Assembly (NCBI RefSeq): GCF_000166195.2
Contig: NZ_CM001403.1
Coordinates: forward strand, 5,288,432-5,352,431
Length of the DNA stretch: 64,000 bases
Source of the DNA: Mucilaginibacter paludis DSM 18603
GTDB lineage: Bacteria; Bacteroidota; Bacteroidia; Sphingobacteriales; Sphingobacteriaceae
Direction of reading: 5' to 3'
Shown here: in pieces, positions 6,784-15,095 of the stretch
Layout of the letters: every line of letters starts with the position of its first letter
How positions within the stretch are numbered: position 1 is the first letter of the stretch
The notes under the pieces: model-generated
The model's database searches: none
What the model was told of the DNA's origin: nothing
What the model saw: only the letters and a program-made list of their open reading frames with translations
Program-made: the position numbers and the translations under genes

Positions 6784-9071
6784 TCAATATCCCCTCGAAA
6801 ACGAGTAAGGAAAATCAATATCTTTTATTCCGCGTTGTTTATTAGGCTTTGCCGACATGTTGAAATTGATAATTGCACCTTGTTGCAGCGCTTTGTGGCT
6901 TAGCCAGTTAAAATCGTAAGGCTTGCCGTTATAAGTCATGCTTTGCACGTATTTGTTGGTGGCGCTGTTAGCGGGCGAGTTGATGATTACGCTTTTACCG
7001 TTTTCTAACTTAAGGGTTACTTTTTTAAACAGCGGGGCACCCAAAACGTACTGATCGCTCGCGGGGCAAACGGGGTAGAAGCCCATGGCCGAAAATACAT
7101 ACCAGGCCGAGGTCTGTCCGTTATCTTCATCGCCGCAGTAGCCGTCGGGCTGGGCGGCGTACAGGCGGTTCATTACCTCGCGGGCCCAGTATTGGGTTTT
7201 CCAGGGCTCGCCGCCGTAGTTGTACAGGTAAATCATGTGCTGGATGGGCTGATTGCCGTGCGCATACTGTCCCATGTTGGCTATCTGCATTTCCCTGATC
7301 TCGTGGATCACCTCGCCATAATAGCTTTCGTCGTAAAGCGGCGGCAGGCTAAATACCGAGTCGAGCTTGGCTATAAATTGTTTTTTGCCGCCCATTAAGC
7401 CTATCAACCCGTTAATATCATGAAACACGCCCCAGGTATAATGCCAGCTGTTGCCTTCGGTAAAAGCATCGCCCCATTTAAAAGGGTTAAAAGGCGTTTC
7501 GAACGATCCATCTTTGTTTTTACCGCGCATCAGGCCGGTTTGCTTATCAAACAGGTTGCGGTAGTTCTGGCTGCGTTTGGCATAAAGGTCAACTTCCTCT
7601 TTAGACTTGTTGAGTGCCTTGCCTAATTGCGCTATGGCAAAGTCGTCATAAGCGTACTCCAGGGTTCGGGCGGCGTTTTCGTTAATATCAACGTTATAGG
7701 GTACGTAACCCAACTGGTTGTAATACTGAACGCCTTTGCGCCCAACGGCAGATACCGGCCCCTCGTTATTGGCACCATGTTTTAGAGCTTCGTAAAGGGT
7801 ATTGTGATATCATATCCGCGCAAACCCTTTAAATAGGCTTCGGCCACTACCGATGCCGAATTGTTGCCCACCATAATATCGGCATAACCCGGGCTTGACC
7901 ATTCGGGCAGCCATCCGCCTTCTTTATAATCGTTGATGAGCCCCTGCTGCATTTCTTTATTGATGGAAGGATACACCAGGTTGAGAAAGGGGTAAAGCGC
8001 CCGGAAGGTATCCCAAAAGCCGGTGCCCGCAAACATATAGCCGGGTAAAACCTGCCCGTTGTAGGGGCTCCAATGTACAATGTTTCCTTTGGCATCAACC
8101 TCATATAATTTATTGGGGAAGAAAAGCATCCTGTAAAGGCAGGAGTAAAAGGTACGGGTTTGATCGATAGTGCCACCTTCAACCGTTAATCGGCTCAGGG
8201 TTTTATTCCAAACATCCTTTGCTTTTTGTTTGGTAACATCAAAGCTATCGGTGCCCAGTTCCCTTTTTAGGTTCAGTTCGGCCTGCTCAAAGCTGATAAA
8301 CGAGGATGCTACCTTGAGGTGTACCTGTTCGCCCTGATGGGTTTTAAAGCCTATTACAGCACCCGCGTGCTTACTGGCTACTTCCAGCTTGCCGGTAACC
8401 AGGGCATCATCACTGGTGGCAAAGGATAGGGTAAATGGCTTGTCAATATAAATAACAAAGTAGTTTTTAAAGTTTTTAAGGCTGCCGCGCGCATAGCGTG
8501 TACTGTAACCTATAATTTTGTTTTCATTGGCCAGCACCTTGATGTATGATCCCTTGTCGAGCGCGTCAATCACCACAAAAGAGCTATCGGTTTGCGGATA
8601 CGTAAACCTGAACTGTGCGGCACGCTCGGTAGGTGTAATTTCGGCAGTTACATCGGCATCAGCCAAATAAACACTGTAATAGTAGGGTTTGGCAGTTTCG
8701 GCTTTGTGCGAAAACCAGCTTGCCCTGTCGTCTTGCTTAAATTTTAAATGTTTGGTAACCGGCATAATGGCAAACTGCCCGTAATCATTCATCCAGGGCG
8801 AGGGCTGGTGCGTTTGCTTAAACCCGCGAATTTTGTCGGCATCATACGTATATTGCCATCCATCGCCCATCTGGCCGGTTTGTGGTGTCCAGAAATTCAT
8901 GCCCCAGGGCAGGGCAATGGCGGGGTAGGTGTTTCCGTTGGAGAGGTCGACTTTAGACTGAGTGCCCATCAGCGGATTGATATAATCCACCGGACTGGAT
9001 ACGGGCGTAACGGTTTGCGCCTTTGCTACAGCGCAGGTGGCTAAAGCAAAGGCCAGTAATAGATTTTTCAT
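6784..9071 (-). pseudogene. GH92 family alpha-mannosidase, frameshifted
   Basis: Two adjacent frames together form one GH92 protein of about 760 residues, the usual length. The first part (9071 to about 7801) has a signal peptide (ending AVAKAQ) and the N-terminal lectin-like domain (DYINPLMGTQSK, LPWGMNFWTPQTG). It runs to GGWLPEWSSPGYADIMVGNN and LRGYDI. A single-base loss near 7800 shifts the frame. The second part (about 7800 to 6784) resumes with TLYEALKHGANNEG and contains the catalytic barrel (YAHGNQPIQHMIYLYNYGG, PDGYCGDEDNGQTSAWYVFSAMGFYP). GH92 enzymes are calcium-dependent exo-alpha-mannosidases. The common GNEP motif reads GNQP here; as I recall, that Glu contributes to leaving-group recognition, so specificity may differ. 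It could be a true pseudogene or a sequencing error. No SusC/SusD partner is adjacent. Confidence 0.85.
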
Positions 9072-9102
9072 TGTATTTGTGAGAGTTTAAAATAAATGAA
9101 CG

Positions 9103-10131
9103 TTAAAATAAGGACGGGTTGCCGCCTAATTTGATGCGGCCCAGGTGTTTGTATGCATTATCGGTAGCTTCCCTGCCGCGCGAAGTGCGCATTAAAAAGC
9201 CTTCCTGAATTAAAAATGGTTCGTAAACTTCTTCAATGGTACCCTCGTCTTCGCCAACAGCCGTCGCTATGGTTTTTAAGCCTACAGGGCCACCCTTAAA
9301 TTTATCAATAATGGTTAGCAGTATCTTATTATCCATTTCGTCCAGGCCATGCTCGTCTACATTGAGGGCGTTGAGGGCGTAGCGGGCAATTTCGGTATCT
9401 ATTTGTCCGTTGCCTTTTACCTGGGCAAAATCGCGGGTACGGCGCAGCAACGAGTTGGCAATACGCGGGGTACCACGGCTTCGGCGGGCAATTTCGTAAG
9501 CGGCCTCGTCGCGGATGGGGGTTTTTAGGATGGATGCCGAGCGCAGCACGATGGTGGTTAATAGCTTGGCATCATAGTATTCCAACCGCGAATTAATACC
9601 GAAGCGGGCACGTAAAGGCGCGGTAAGCAAGCCTGACCGCGTGGTTGCACCAACCAGTGTAAAAGGATTAAGCGAAATTTGTACCGACCGGGCGTTAGGG
9701 CCGCTCTCCAGCATAATATCGATCTTAAAATCTTCCATGGCCGAGTACAGGTATTCTTCTACCAGTGGGCTCAGGCGATGAATCTCGTCGATAAATAAAA
9801 TATCGCCGCTTTCTAAATTGGTAAGCAAGCCAGCAAGGTCGCCGGGTTTATCCAATACCGGGCCCGATGTTATTTTGATACCCGATCCCATTTCGTTCGC
9901 GATAATGTGCGAGAGTGTAGTTTTACCCAAACCCGGAGGGCCGTGCAGCAGCACATGGTCGAGCGCTTCGCCACGTAATTTGGCGGCCTGTACAAATATT
10001 TTAAGGTTGGCTAATATTTTATGCTGACCGGTAAAATCTTCAAAAGCCTGCGGACGCAAAACTTTTTCGATATCACGCTCGGCAGGCGACAGATTTTCAA
10101 GGTTAGGATCGAGATTCTCGTTCATTGCCAA
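9103..10131 (-). CDS. ruvB: Holliday junction branch migration ATPase RuvB
   Basis: A 342-residue RuvB, full length. With RuvA it forms the hexameric motor that moves Holliday junctions during recombinational repair. Visible signatures are the N-terminal LRPQAFEDFTGQ, Walker A GPPGLGKTT (residues 64-72), Walker B FIDEIHRLSP, sensor region GATTRSGLLTAPLRARFG, and the C-terminal winged helix (GGPVGLKTIATAVGEDEGTIEEVYEPFLIQ). It lies 31 nt upstream of the GH92 gene on the same strand, so the GH92 gene may be read from its promoter. The intergenic region before ruvB is taken up by a MITE-like repeat. Confidence 0.97.
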   Translation of the reverse strand: MAMNENLDPNLENLSPAERDIEKVLRPQAFEDFTGQHKILANLKIFVQAAKLRGEALDHVLLHGPPGLGKTTLSHIIANEMGSGIKITSGPVLDKPGDLAGLLTNLESGDILFIDEIHRLSPLVEEYLYSAMEDFKIDIMLESGPNARSVQISLNPFTLVGATTRSGLLTAPLRARFGINSRLEYYDAKLLTTIVLRSASILKTPIRDEAAYEIARRSRGTPRIANSLLRRTRDFAQVKGNGQIDTEIARYALNALNVDEHGLDEMDNKILLTIIDKFKGGPVGLKTIATAVGEDEGTIEEVYEPFLIQEGFLMRTSRGREATDNAYKHLGRIKLGGNPSLF

Positions 10132-10168
10132 CGAAATTAGTAATTATTTTATTAAAGGAGAAAGGAGA

Positions 10169-10382
10169 GCCCCCTCTAAATCTCCCCCGGTTGGGGAGAC
10201 TTGGAAAGTATTTTTGATGTCTCCCTTTACCCGGAGATTTAGAGTGCACATGCCCCGTAAGGGAAGCTTTAGAAGCATTTTCCAAGTATCCTTTACCAGG
10301 AGATCCAGAATGGCGTCCCCACAAGGCAAGCTTTTAAATCCTTTTTTTAAGTCTCCCCTACCGGGGGAGATTTAGAGGGGGC
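10169..10382. repeat. MITE-like element with 34-bp terminal inverted repeats
   Basis: Positions 10169-10202 and 10349-10382 are inverted copies with a single mismatch. Each arm can fold on itself (CTCCCCCGG / CGGGGGAG type hairpin). Degenerate copies of the same motif occur inside at about 10219-10244 and 10285-10310, giving four related palindromic blocks in about 215 bp. No protein is encoded. It fills the gap between ruvB and the glycosyltransferase gene, and I infer that it is one of many intergenic copies in this genome. Confidence 0.85.
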
Positions 10383-10399
10383 TCGGGCCGGGCTTGTGC

Positions 10400-11131
10400 T
10401 TATCCCTCTGGATACTTCCTGAAGACACTATTGATCTTCATTTGTATCACCCCGATAAAAGCCTCACGGAAAATACCGGTCGACATTTTAGAAGTGCCTA
10501 CCGTGCGGTCGGTAAATATGATGGGTACTTCTACCACTTTAAAACCATGCTTAATGGCGGTATATTTCATCTCGATCTGAAAGGCATAGCCCACAAATTT
10601 TATTTTATTGAGATTGATGGTTTCCAGGACCTTGCGTTTAAAACATTTAAACCCGGCGGTAGTATCCTGTATATCAATCCCGGTGATAAAGCGTACATAA
10701 ACCGAGGCAAAGTAGCTCATCATCACCCGGCTCATGGGCCAGTTGACCACGTTAACTCCGCTCACATAACGTGAGCCAACAGCTACGTCGGCACCCTCCA
10801 CACAGGCTTGGCGCAGGCGGATCAGGTCGTCGGGGTTATGCGAGAAATCGGCATCCATCTCAAAAATAAAATCGTATTGATTTTTAACCGCCCATTTAAA
10901 GCCGTGGATATAAGCGGTGCCCAGGCCTTGTTTGCCAGAGCGCTCTTCGATAAAAAGCCGGTCGGGGTAATCCAACTGAATCCTTTTTACTATTTGCGCT
11001 GTGCCATCCGGAGAGCCATCATCAATAATGAGCACATGAAAATCATGATCCAAAGAAAGCACCTTATTCAATAAGCGTTCAATGTTTTCTCGTTCATTAT
11101 AAGTGGGTACAATAACTATACTATCAGGCAC
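10400..11131 (-). CDS. family 2 glycosyltransferase, polyprenyl-phosphate mannose synthase-like
   Basis: A 243-residue GT2 enzyme resembling dolichol/polyprenol-phosphate mannosyltransferases. The N-terminus PDSIVIVPTYNERENIERLL and the motif DFHVLIIDDGSPDGTAQIV are the nucleotide-binding signature. FEMDADFSHNPDDL holds the metal-binding DAD, and DTTAGFKCFKRKVLE is typical of DPM1-type enzymes. It would transfer a sugar from a nucleotide donor to a lipid carrier at the cytoplasmic face of the inner membrane. No C-terminal membrane helices are present, so it is the short soluble or peripheral form. It is separated from ruvB by the MITE-like element and is probably transcribed alone. Confidence 0.85.
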   Translation of the reverse strand: MPDSIVIVPTYNERENIERLLNKVLSLDHDFHVLIIDDGSPDGTAQIVKRIQLDYPDRLFIEERSGKQGLGTAYIHGFKWAVKNQYDFIFEMDADFSHNPDDLIRLRQACVEGADVAVGSRYVSGVNVVNWPMSRVMMSYFASVYVRFITGIDIQDTTAGFKCFKRKVLETINLNKIKFVGYAFQIEMKYTAIKHGFKVVEVPIIFTDRTVGTSKMSTGIFREAFIGVIQMKINSVFRKYPEG

Positions 11132-11253
11132 ACGTACATATTTAAGTTAGCGATGGCTTTGTTTGATTAAGCGGCAAATATAAAAGTTTTTTTAAGCCTT
11201 AACAGCCAGAACGGATTTGAGGGTGAAATATTACAAAGAAAGTTGGGGGGGGG

Positions 11254-11382
11254 ATAGTCCATGGTCCATAGTCGATGGTCCATAGTGCCTTGTCCATCAT
11301 TCATGATCCATCAACTAACTACCATCGACCGGAACTTCACCGCGCTTACCATGGACCATGGACTATGGACCATCGACCAAAG
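11254..11382. repeat. Intergenic repeat built from GGTCCATAG/CTATGGACC words
   Basis: The left block (about 11254-11286) and the right block (about 11349-11382) share the words TCGATGGTCCATAG and TAGTCCATGGTCCAT in inverted orientation, able to form a long imperfect hairpin. The 320-nt gap between the glycosyltransferase and the next gene holds this repeat, a G8 run just before it and the promoter of the downstream gene. The open frame that starts inside the repeat is an artefact of these words. Confidence 0.7.
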
Positions 11383-11421
11383 TCCACTAATTTATCCCCT
11401 GAAAAAATAACTGCGGAATAT

Positions 11422-11429
11422 TATATTTG
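11422..11429 (+). promoter_or_regulatory. Putative Bacteroidota -7 box (TATATTTG)
   Basis: TATATTTG matches the TAnnTTTG -7 consensus of the Bacteroidota housekeeping sigma factor. It lies 22 nt before the ATG at 11452, giving a very short leader. This supports the downstream start rather than the longer open frame beginning at 11275. No clear -33 TTTG was found. Confidence 0.55.
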
Positions 11430-11451
11430 TTCGAATCATTTAACCTGCAAG

Positions 11452-12249
11452 ATGAATAAATTTAAATCGGCCTTTTTTATAGCGCTCACTTCGGCGGGCA
11501 TGGGCGTATCGGGAGTTAAAGCGCAAACCGTTGTTACGCTCGACTACTTTTTTAACCACGAATCGCATAAAAACGCGGATGGGCAAATGGAGCGTTTCCA
11601 TTATCTATGGGAAGAAAAGGATTTAAATGGCTACTCTAACTGGGGAGATGCCTTTGTAAAGAATGGGGCAACCCTAAAAAGTTTGGATGCGGCTCCAACC
11701 GCTGCCAGTTTAAAAGGCAGCGATATTTATATTATTGTTGACCCGGATACTAAAAAAGAAAGCCCAAATCCCAACTATATCGAGGCTGCGCATATTAAAG
11801 CCATTGCCGGCTGGGTAAAAGACGGCGGTGTTTTAGTTTTAATGGCTAACGATAGCGCCAATGTAGAGTTGCCGCATACCAATAAACTGGCCGCTGTTTT
11901 CGGGCTGCATTTTAATGATGATATACAAAACCATGTGATAGGTAACAATATAGCAGCCGGAACGCTGATGATACCGCCAAACCACCCGATATTTAAAACA
12001 GCAAAAAAGGTATATCTGAAAGATATGTCGTCAATAACGCTCAGTGGTAAAGCCAAGGCGGCCTATACTAAAAATGGGGCCGTGCTTTTTGCCACCGTAA
12101 AATATGGTAAAGGAACCGTTTTTGCCGTAGGCGACCCCTGGCTGTATAACGAATACACCAACGGCCATTTACCTGCCGGTTATGACAACGATAAGGCTAC
12201 CGACGACTTAGCCCAATGGTTAATAGCACAGGCAAAAGCCAATAAATGA
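11452..12249 (+). CDS. secreted DUF4350-like protein (glutamine-amidotransferase-like fold)
   Basis: A 265-residue exported protein. The signal peptide is MNKFKSAFFIALTSAGMGVS...VKA|Q. The mature part (TVVTLDYFFNHESHKN, SDIYIIVDPDTKKESPNPNYI, WVKDGGVLVLMANDSAN, GKGTVFAVGDPWLYNEY) matches the DUF4350 / ThuA-like domain often found alone or fused to unsaturated rhamnogalacturonyl hydrolases in Bacteroidota, so a role near pectin-type carbohydrate use is possible but unproven. The start at 11452 is chosen because it begins the signal peptide and follows a TATATTTG promoter box; the frame upstream is repeat DNA. tRNA-Arg follows about 100 nt downstream. Confidence 0.75.
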   Translation: MNKFKSAFFIALTSAGMGVSGVKAQTVVTLDYFFNHESHKNADGQMERFHYLWEEKDLNGYSNWGDAFVKNGATLKSLDAAPTAASLKGSDIYIIVDPDTKKESPNPNYIEAAHIKAIAGWVKDGGVLVLMANDSANVELPHTNKLAAVFGLHFNDDIQNHVIGNNIAAGTLMIPPNHPIFKTAKKVYLKDMSSITLSGKAKAAYTKNGAVLFATVKYGKGTVFAVGDPWLYNEYTNGHLPAGYDNDKATDDLAQWLIAQAKANK

Positions 12250-12345
12250 GGCTGTTAGGAACAGCGTTTACATTAAATTAAACTCTGTTTTTAAAAATTG
12301 AAAGCTTTTGTGCATATTTGCACCGCAAATTAAACTTTGCTGACG

Positions 12346-12419
12346 GTTGCATAGCTCAACTGGATAGAGCAACTGCCTTCTAAGTAGTAGGTTTCAGGTT
12401 CGAGCCCTGATGCGACCAC
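12346..12419 (+). tRNA. tRNA-Arg (anticodon UCU)
   Basis: A complete cloverleaf: acceptor GGTTGCA / TGCGACC with discriminator A, D-arm GCTC...GAGC, anticodon stem ACTGC / GTAGT with loop CTTCTAA (anticodon TCT), variable AGGTT, and T-arm TCAGG-TTCGAGC-CCTGA. The CCA end is not encoded. The DNA downstream (12.6-15 kb) is accessory in nature, which fits tRNA genes as insertion hot spots, but no attachment-site duplication of the tRNA 3' end was found nearby. Confidence 0.97.
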
Positions 12420-12568
12420 CGTTTAAGCCCTTTCAGGTAAGCCTGGGAGGGTTTGTTGTTTTTGAGGGCTATAAGAAATGACGACCAAGCATTCGCAATG
12501 TGTAGCAGCCTGCCTGCCAGTGTAGGTATAGTCCAATGGCACAAAAAGGTTGATGATTGTTTTAACAC

Positions 12569-13090
12569 TCACTCTACATTGTTGGCCGAAGACTCTTGCC
12601 TTCTTCGCTTTTTTATTTGAACAAATATCATTACAAGTAACAGGACTGCTCCAGGTAAGGCGATCAAACGACCAGCCCATTTTTCCTTTCCTTCATATTC
12701 GTCCTTACTGTAGTCAACATGATCTCCATCTTGAAGCTGATACACTGTATACAACCCATTGGACTGAATTGTCTTACTATGATATATTGTAACTTTTGTT
12801 CCTGTTTTTAGCGAATTATATAAGCTTGAGTAGTCTCCGTTGGCTCGATATAGCCAATATCCATCAGGGAGATCGTTAACTTGAAAAACAAATGAATTGA
12901 TACCACCCGCCTTTCCTGCATCTGTCAGCTTTACCACTGCTGATGATATTACTCCTGTTGTTTTAGGCGCAGTTGATAGATCGATACTGGTGAAACTCAT
13001 TCCCCAGCCAACTAAAAACACGGCAAAGGTGATTAAAAGCCATAGAATTATGCCTGCATAGAATCGTATATCAGACCAAATAGAATGCAT
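12569..13090 (-). CDS. membrane protein with DUF3592-like extracytoplasmic domain
   Basis: A 173-residue protein with two membrane helices, about residues 12-32 (IILWLLITFAVFLVGWGM) and about 138-158 (LIALPGAVLLLVMIFVQI), followed by a basic tail (KKRRRQ). The stretch between them would face the periplasm. It contains NSFVFQVNDLPDGYWLYR and TKVTIYHSKTIQSNGLYTVYQLQDG, resembling the DUF3592 fold, whose function is unknown. It lies alone between tRNA-Arg and a group of REP and transposase remnants, suggesting accessory DNA. Confidence 0.65.
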   Translation of the reverse strand: MHSIWSDIRFYAGIILWLLITFAVFLVGWGMSFTSIDLSTAPKTTGVISSAVVKLTDAGKAGGINSFVFQVNDLPDGYWLYRANGDYSSLYNSLKTGTKVTIYHSKTIQSNGLYTVYQLQDGDHVDYSKDEYEGKEKWAGRLIALPGAVLLLVMIFVQIKKRRRQESSANNVE

Positions 13091-13175
13091 CCTTAAAGTT
13101 AATCATCTGTTGTAAATAAACAATAACTGCTATACAAAAAGACAAACTACAGTCAGTACGAGTTTATCCGCCGCT

Positions 13176-13198
13176 ACCGCAAGGGTCTCCCTTGTGGC
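13176..13198 (+). repeat. REP palindrome upstream of the broken RAYT
   Basis: A 23-nt hairpin, CCGCAAGGG-TCT-CCCTTGTGG plus flanks, identical apart from its first base to the REP arms around the intact RAYT at 5.8-6.5 kb. The following GCTAAGT...GAATATGCAATC leader is also shared with the sequence upstream of the intact RAYT. REP and leader therefore travelled with the gene as a unit. Confidence 0.8.
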
Positions 13199-13267
13199 CC
13201 ACATGCTAAGTATTGAATATGCAATCCGGGATGTTTATAATTATTCCGTGATTTTGTATTTTTAATG

Positions 13268-13563
13268 AATGAGCCGTCATTATAAATTCAAAAATTCGGA
13301 GGGATTATACTTTGTGAGTTTTGCGACGGTGTTTTGGATGGATATGTTTGTGCGAAGTCGTATTTTGATTTGGTACGAAGCTTAAACTATGGTGTAGATA
13401 AAGATATGGAAGTTTACGCATGGTGTATCATGCCAAGTCATGTACATTTGGTATTCAGGTCGACTATTCAGAAACCAGAAGATTTGATCAGGGAATTAAA
13501 TCGTTTACTTCAAAGGGGGTAATAGGCTTAATAAAAGACAATAATCAGGAAAGCAGGCGCGAA
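13268..13563 (+). pseudogene. decayed and truncated RAYT copy
   Basis: The reading frame starts with MSRHYKFKNSEGLYFVSFATVF, nearly identical to the intact RAYT. It then shifts frame after the MDMFVR segment, continues as SLNYGVDKDMEVYAWCIMPSHVHLVFR (HUH motif intact), shifts again after PEDLIREL and ends at IGLIKDNNQESRRE. At least two frameshifts and a missing C-terminal half remove the catalytic tyrosine. It is in direct continuity with another gene remnant on the opposite strand, marking a recombination junction at about 13564. Confidence 0.85.
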
Positions 13564-13864
13564 GGGATGAGCAGGCTGTTGAAGTAATCGAGCCAGCATT
13601 CGTAAAAAACACCCGCGTTGGTCTTGATCACATGAGAGCCATCAAGCCGGTATACCCTTTGTTCTGCGCACTCGCTGATAAAATTATTTTCACTGATCTC
13701 GGGGCTGCTGTTTCTTTATTTTTGAAGCGCTGCTGTTTTTCAGCTTCGAAGCTTGTTTCCGCATCTCCTCTAAGGAAACACTGGACTTTTTTGAGTTGGC
13801 TTGTTTGGCCAGCTGGTTCATTTCTGAAAATGATATCTTGTAGTTCATCTTTAAGATTTTTCAT
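13564..13864 (-). pseudogene. remnant of an unrecognised gene, frameshifted and truncated
   Basis: On the minus strand, an N-terminal piece reads MKNLKDELQDIIFRNEPAGQ and continues to QQRFKNKETAAP. After a shift near 13710 the neighbouring frame reads EISENNFISECAEQRVYRL, then HVIKTNAGVFYECWLDYFN, and stops abruptly at the junction with the RAYT remnant. The two pieces read like one ordinary protein with an internal deletion and no C-terminus. I do not recognise the family with confidence. The remnant shows that this stretch between tRNA-Arg and the phage-tail-like gene is a graveyard of accessory genes. Confidence 0.6.
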
Positions 13865-14182
13865 TCATGATCAATGATCAAAAGTACGATTTTCTGAGCA
13901 AATTAAGAAAATGGTATGGATCCTATCGAACTGGAAATGCTCGCCGCTACCGCAAGGGAGCCCCTTGCTTACCAGGAGTAATACTGATAATCCCGGTAAG
14001 TAAGTTAAGATTTAAAGGAACAGCGAGATAACATTAAATAGATAAATACAAATTGAACCACCTTAGAAAACTTTTTGAATAGTTGTTTTCCGATACTTCG
14101 TTTTCACTCTATATAAAGTAAGGTTTCGAAATAAAGTACCGGAATACCTATCTTAGAGGCAGAATACCAAACTATTTATCAC
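13865..14182. other. Gene-free stretch with a divergent REP hairpin
   Basis: The 318-nt gap contains a shortened REP-like hairpin at 13948-13970 (CCGCAAGGG-AG-CCCCTTGC), preceded by GCTA as at 13.17 kb. The rest is AT-rich and presumably carries the promoter of the gene at 14183. No convincing -7 box was found and no coding signal was seen. Confidence 0.55.
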
Positions 14183-14929
14183 ATGAAAAAGATCTTACTA
14201 CTTATTATCGCTTTTGCGATGGCACACTCGTCATTTGCGCAATGGACCACATCAGGAACCAGTATTTACAATACCAATACAGGCAATGTAGGTATTGGCA
14301 CAACGACCCCCGTAGCAAAACTACATATCTTCAATGCATATGACCTTAATACAACCGCCGCTTTAAAGTTATTTTATCAAGGCTCATGGGGAACTGAGAG
14401 TTATGCAAGCAATTTTAGGTTTATTGATATTTCGAGTACCGAGGGAGGAAACATTCTGCAAGCCAATGGTTACGGCATTGGAATTGGTTACAACCCTCCC
14501 CTTTACAATTCCTCAGATAAGCTCTATATTAACGGCAATGTCGGAATTGGTACAACAACACCCGATGCAAAGCTGTCGGTTAATGGCACTATTCATACCA
14601 AAGAGGTAAAGGTGGATTTATTGAACTGGCCCGATTATGTTTTCAAACCAAATTATAATTTACCATCGCTCTCCTTTCTTAAAACATATATAGATGCCAA
14701 TCATCATTTACCCGAAATGCCCTCGGAAAATGAAGTAGCTAAAGATGGTGTCAATTTAGGAGAGATGAACAAGCTTTTAACTAAAAAAGTAGAGGAGTTA
14801 ACCTTATACCTTATTGAGAAAGATAAGCAGCTAACACAACAGCAGATGGTTAACCAGGAGCAGCAAAAAATGAATGAACGATTGAATGCACGTATGTTGG
14901 CTTTAGAAAAAGCTTCAAAAGAGAAGTAA
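14183..14929 (+). CDS. secreted tail-fibre/TMF-like protein with GTTTP repeats
   Basis: A 248-residue exported protein (signal peptide ending HSSFAQ). It has two copies of the motif NVGIGTTTPxAKL (about residues 35-48 and 120-133), typical of Bacteroidota proteins related to phage tail fibres and endosialidase-chaperone carriers. The C-terminal third contains YVFKPNYNLPSLSFLKTYI and LPEMPSENEVAKDGVNLGEM, followed by a long coiled coil (KKVEELTLYLIEKDKQLTQQ onward), as in the C-terminal region of these surface proteins. A self-cleaving chaperone is not evident. Its role is unknown; it is likely a trimeric cell-surface or secreted fibre rather than part of a prophage, since no phage genes are nearby. 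Confidence 0.75.
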   Translation: MKKILLLIIAFAMAHSSFAQWTTSGTSIYNTNTGNVGIGTTTPVAKLHIFNAYDLNTTAALKLFYQGSWGTESYASNFRFIDISSTEGGNILQANGYGIGIGYNPPLYNSSDKLYINGNVGIGTTTPDAKLSVNGTIHTKEVKVDLLNWPDYVFKPNYNLPSLSFLKTYIDANHHLPEMPSENEVAKDGVNLGEMNKLLTKKVEELTLYLIEKDKQLTQQQMVNQEQQKMNERLNARMLALEKASKEK

Positions 14930-14960
14930 TATTAATCACTGCTTAAACTTATGCACCGGA

Positions 14961-14987
14961 GCTACCACAAGGGAGACCCTGGCAGCC
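14961..14987 (+). repeat. degenerate REP-like palindrome
   Basis: GCTACCACAAGGGAGACCCTGGCAGC retains the CAAGGG / CCCT(T)G stem of the REP hairpins but with mismatches, lying between two convergent genes (14183-14929 plus and 15096-15539 minus). It could also assist termination. No T-rich tail was seen. Confidence 0.5.
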
Positions 14988-15095
14988 GGGGATCACCACT
15001 ATATGAATATCCCGGAAACCCTCATGAATGATGACAGTCAGCAACGCAGGCATAGCACCAATTCCATAAGTTTAAGGGCACCTATCGGGATATCT

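Noticed and set aside
10103..10329. Minus-strand open frames inside the ruvB upstream region
   Set aside because: They translate the palindromic repeat element and have no protein-like composition.
13334..13522. 62-codon plus-strand frame containing an HUH motif
   Set aside because: It is an internal fragment of the decayed RAYT, not an independent gene.
14183..14929. Prophage indicated by a tail-fibre-like protein
   Set aside because: No integrase, capsid, portal or lysis genes nearby; such proteins are common chromosomal surface proteins in Bacteroidota.
12346..15000. Integrated element using tRNA-Arg as attachment site
   Set aside because: No integrase and no duplicate of the tRNA 3' end was seen downstream within the window.
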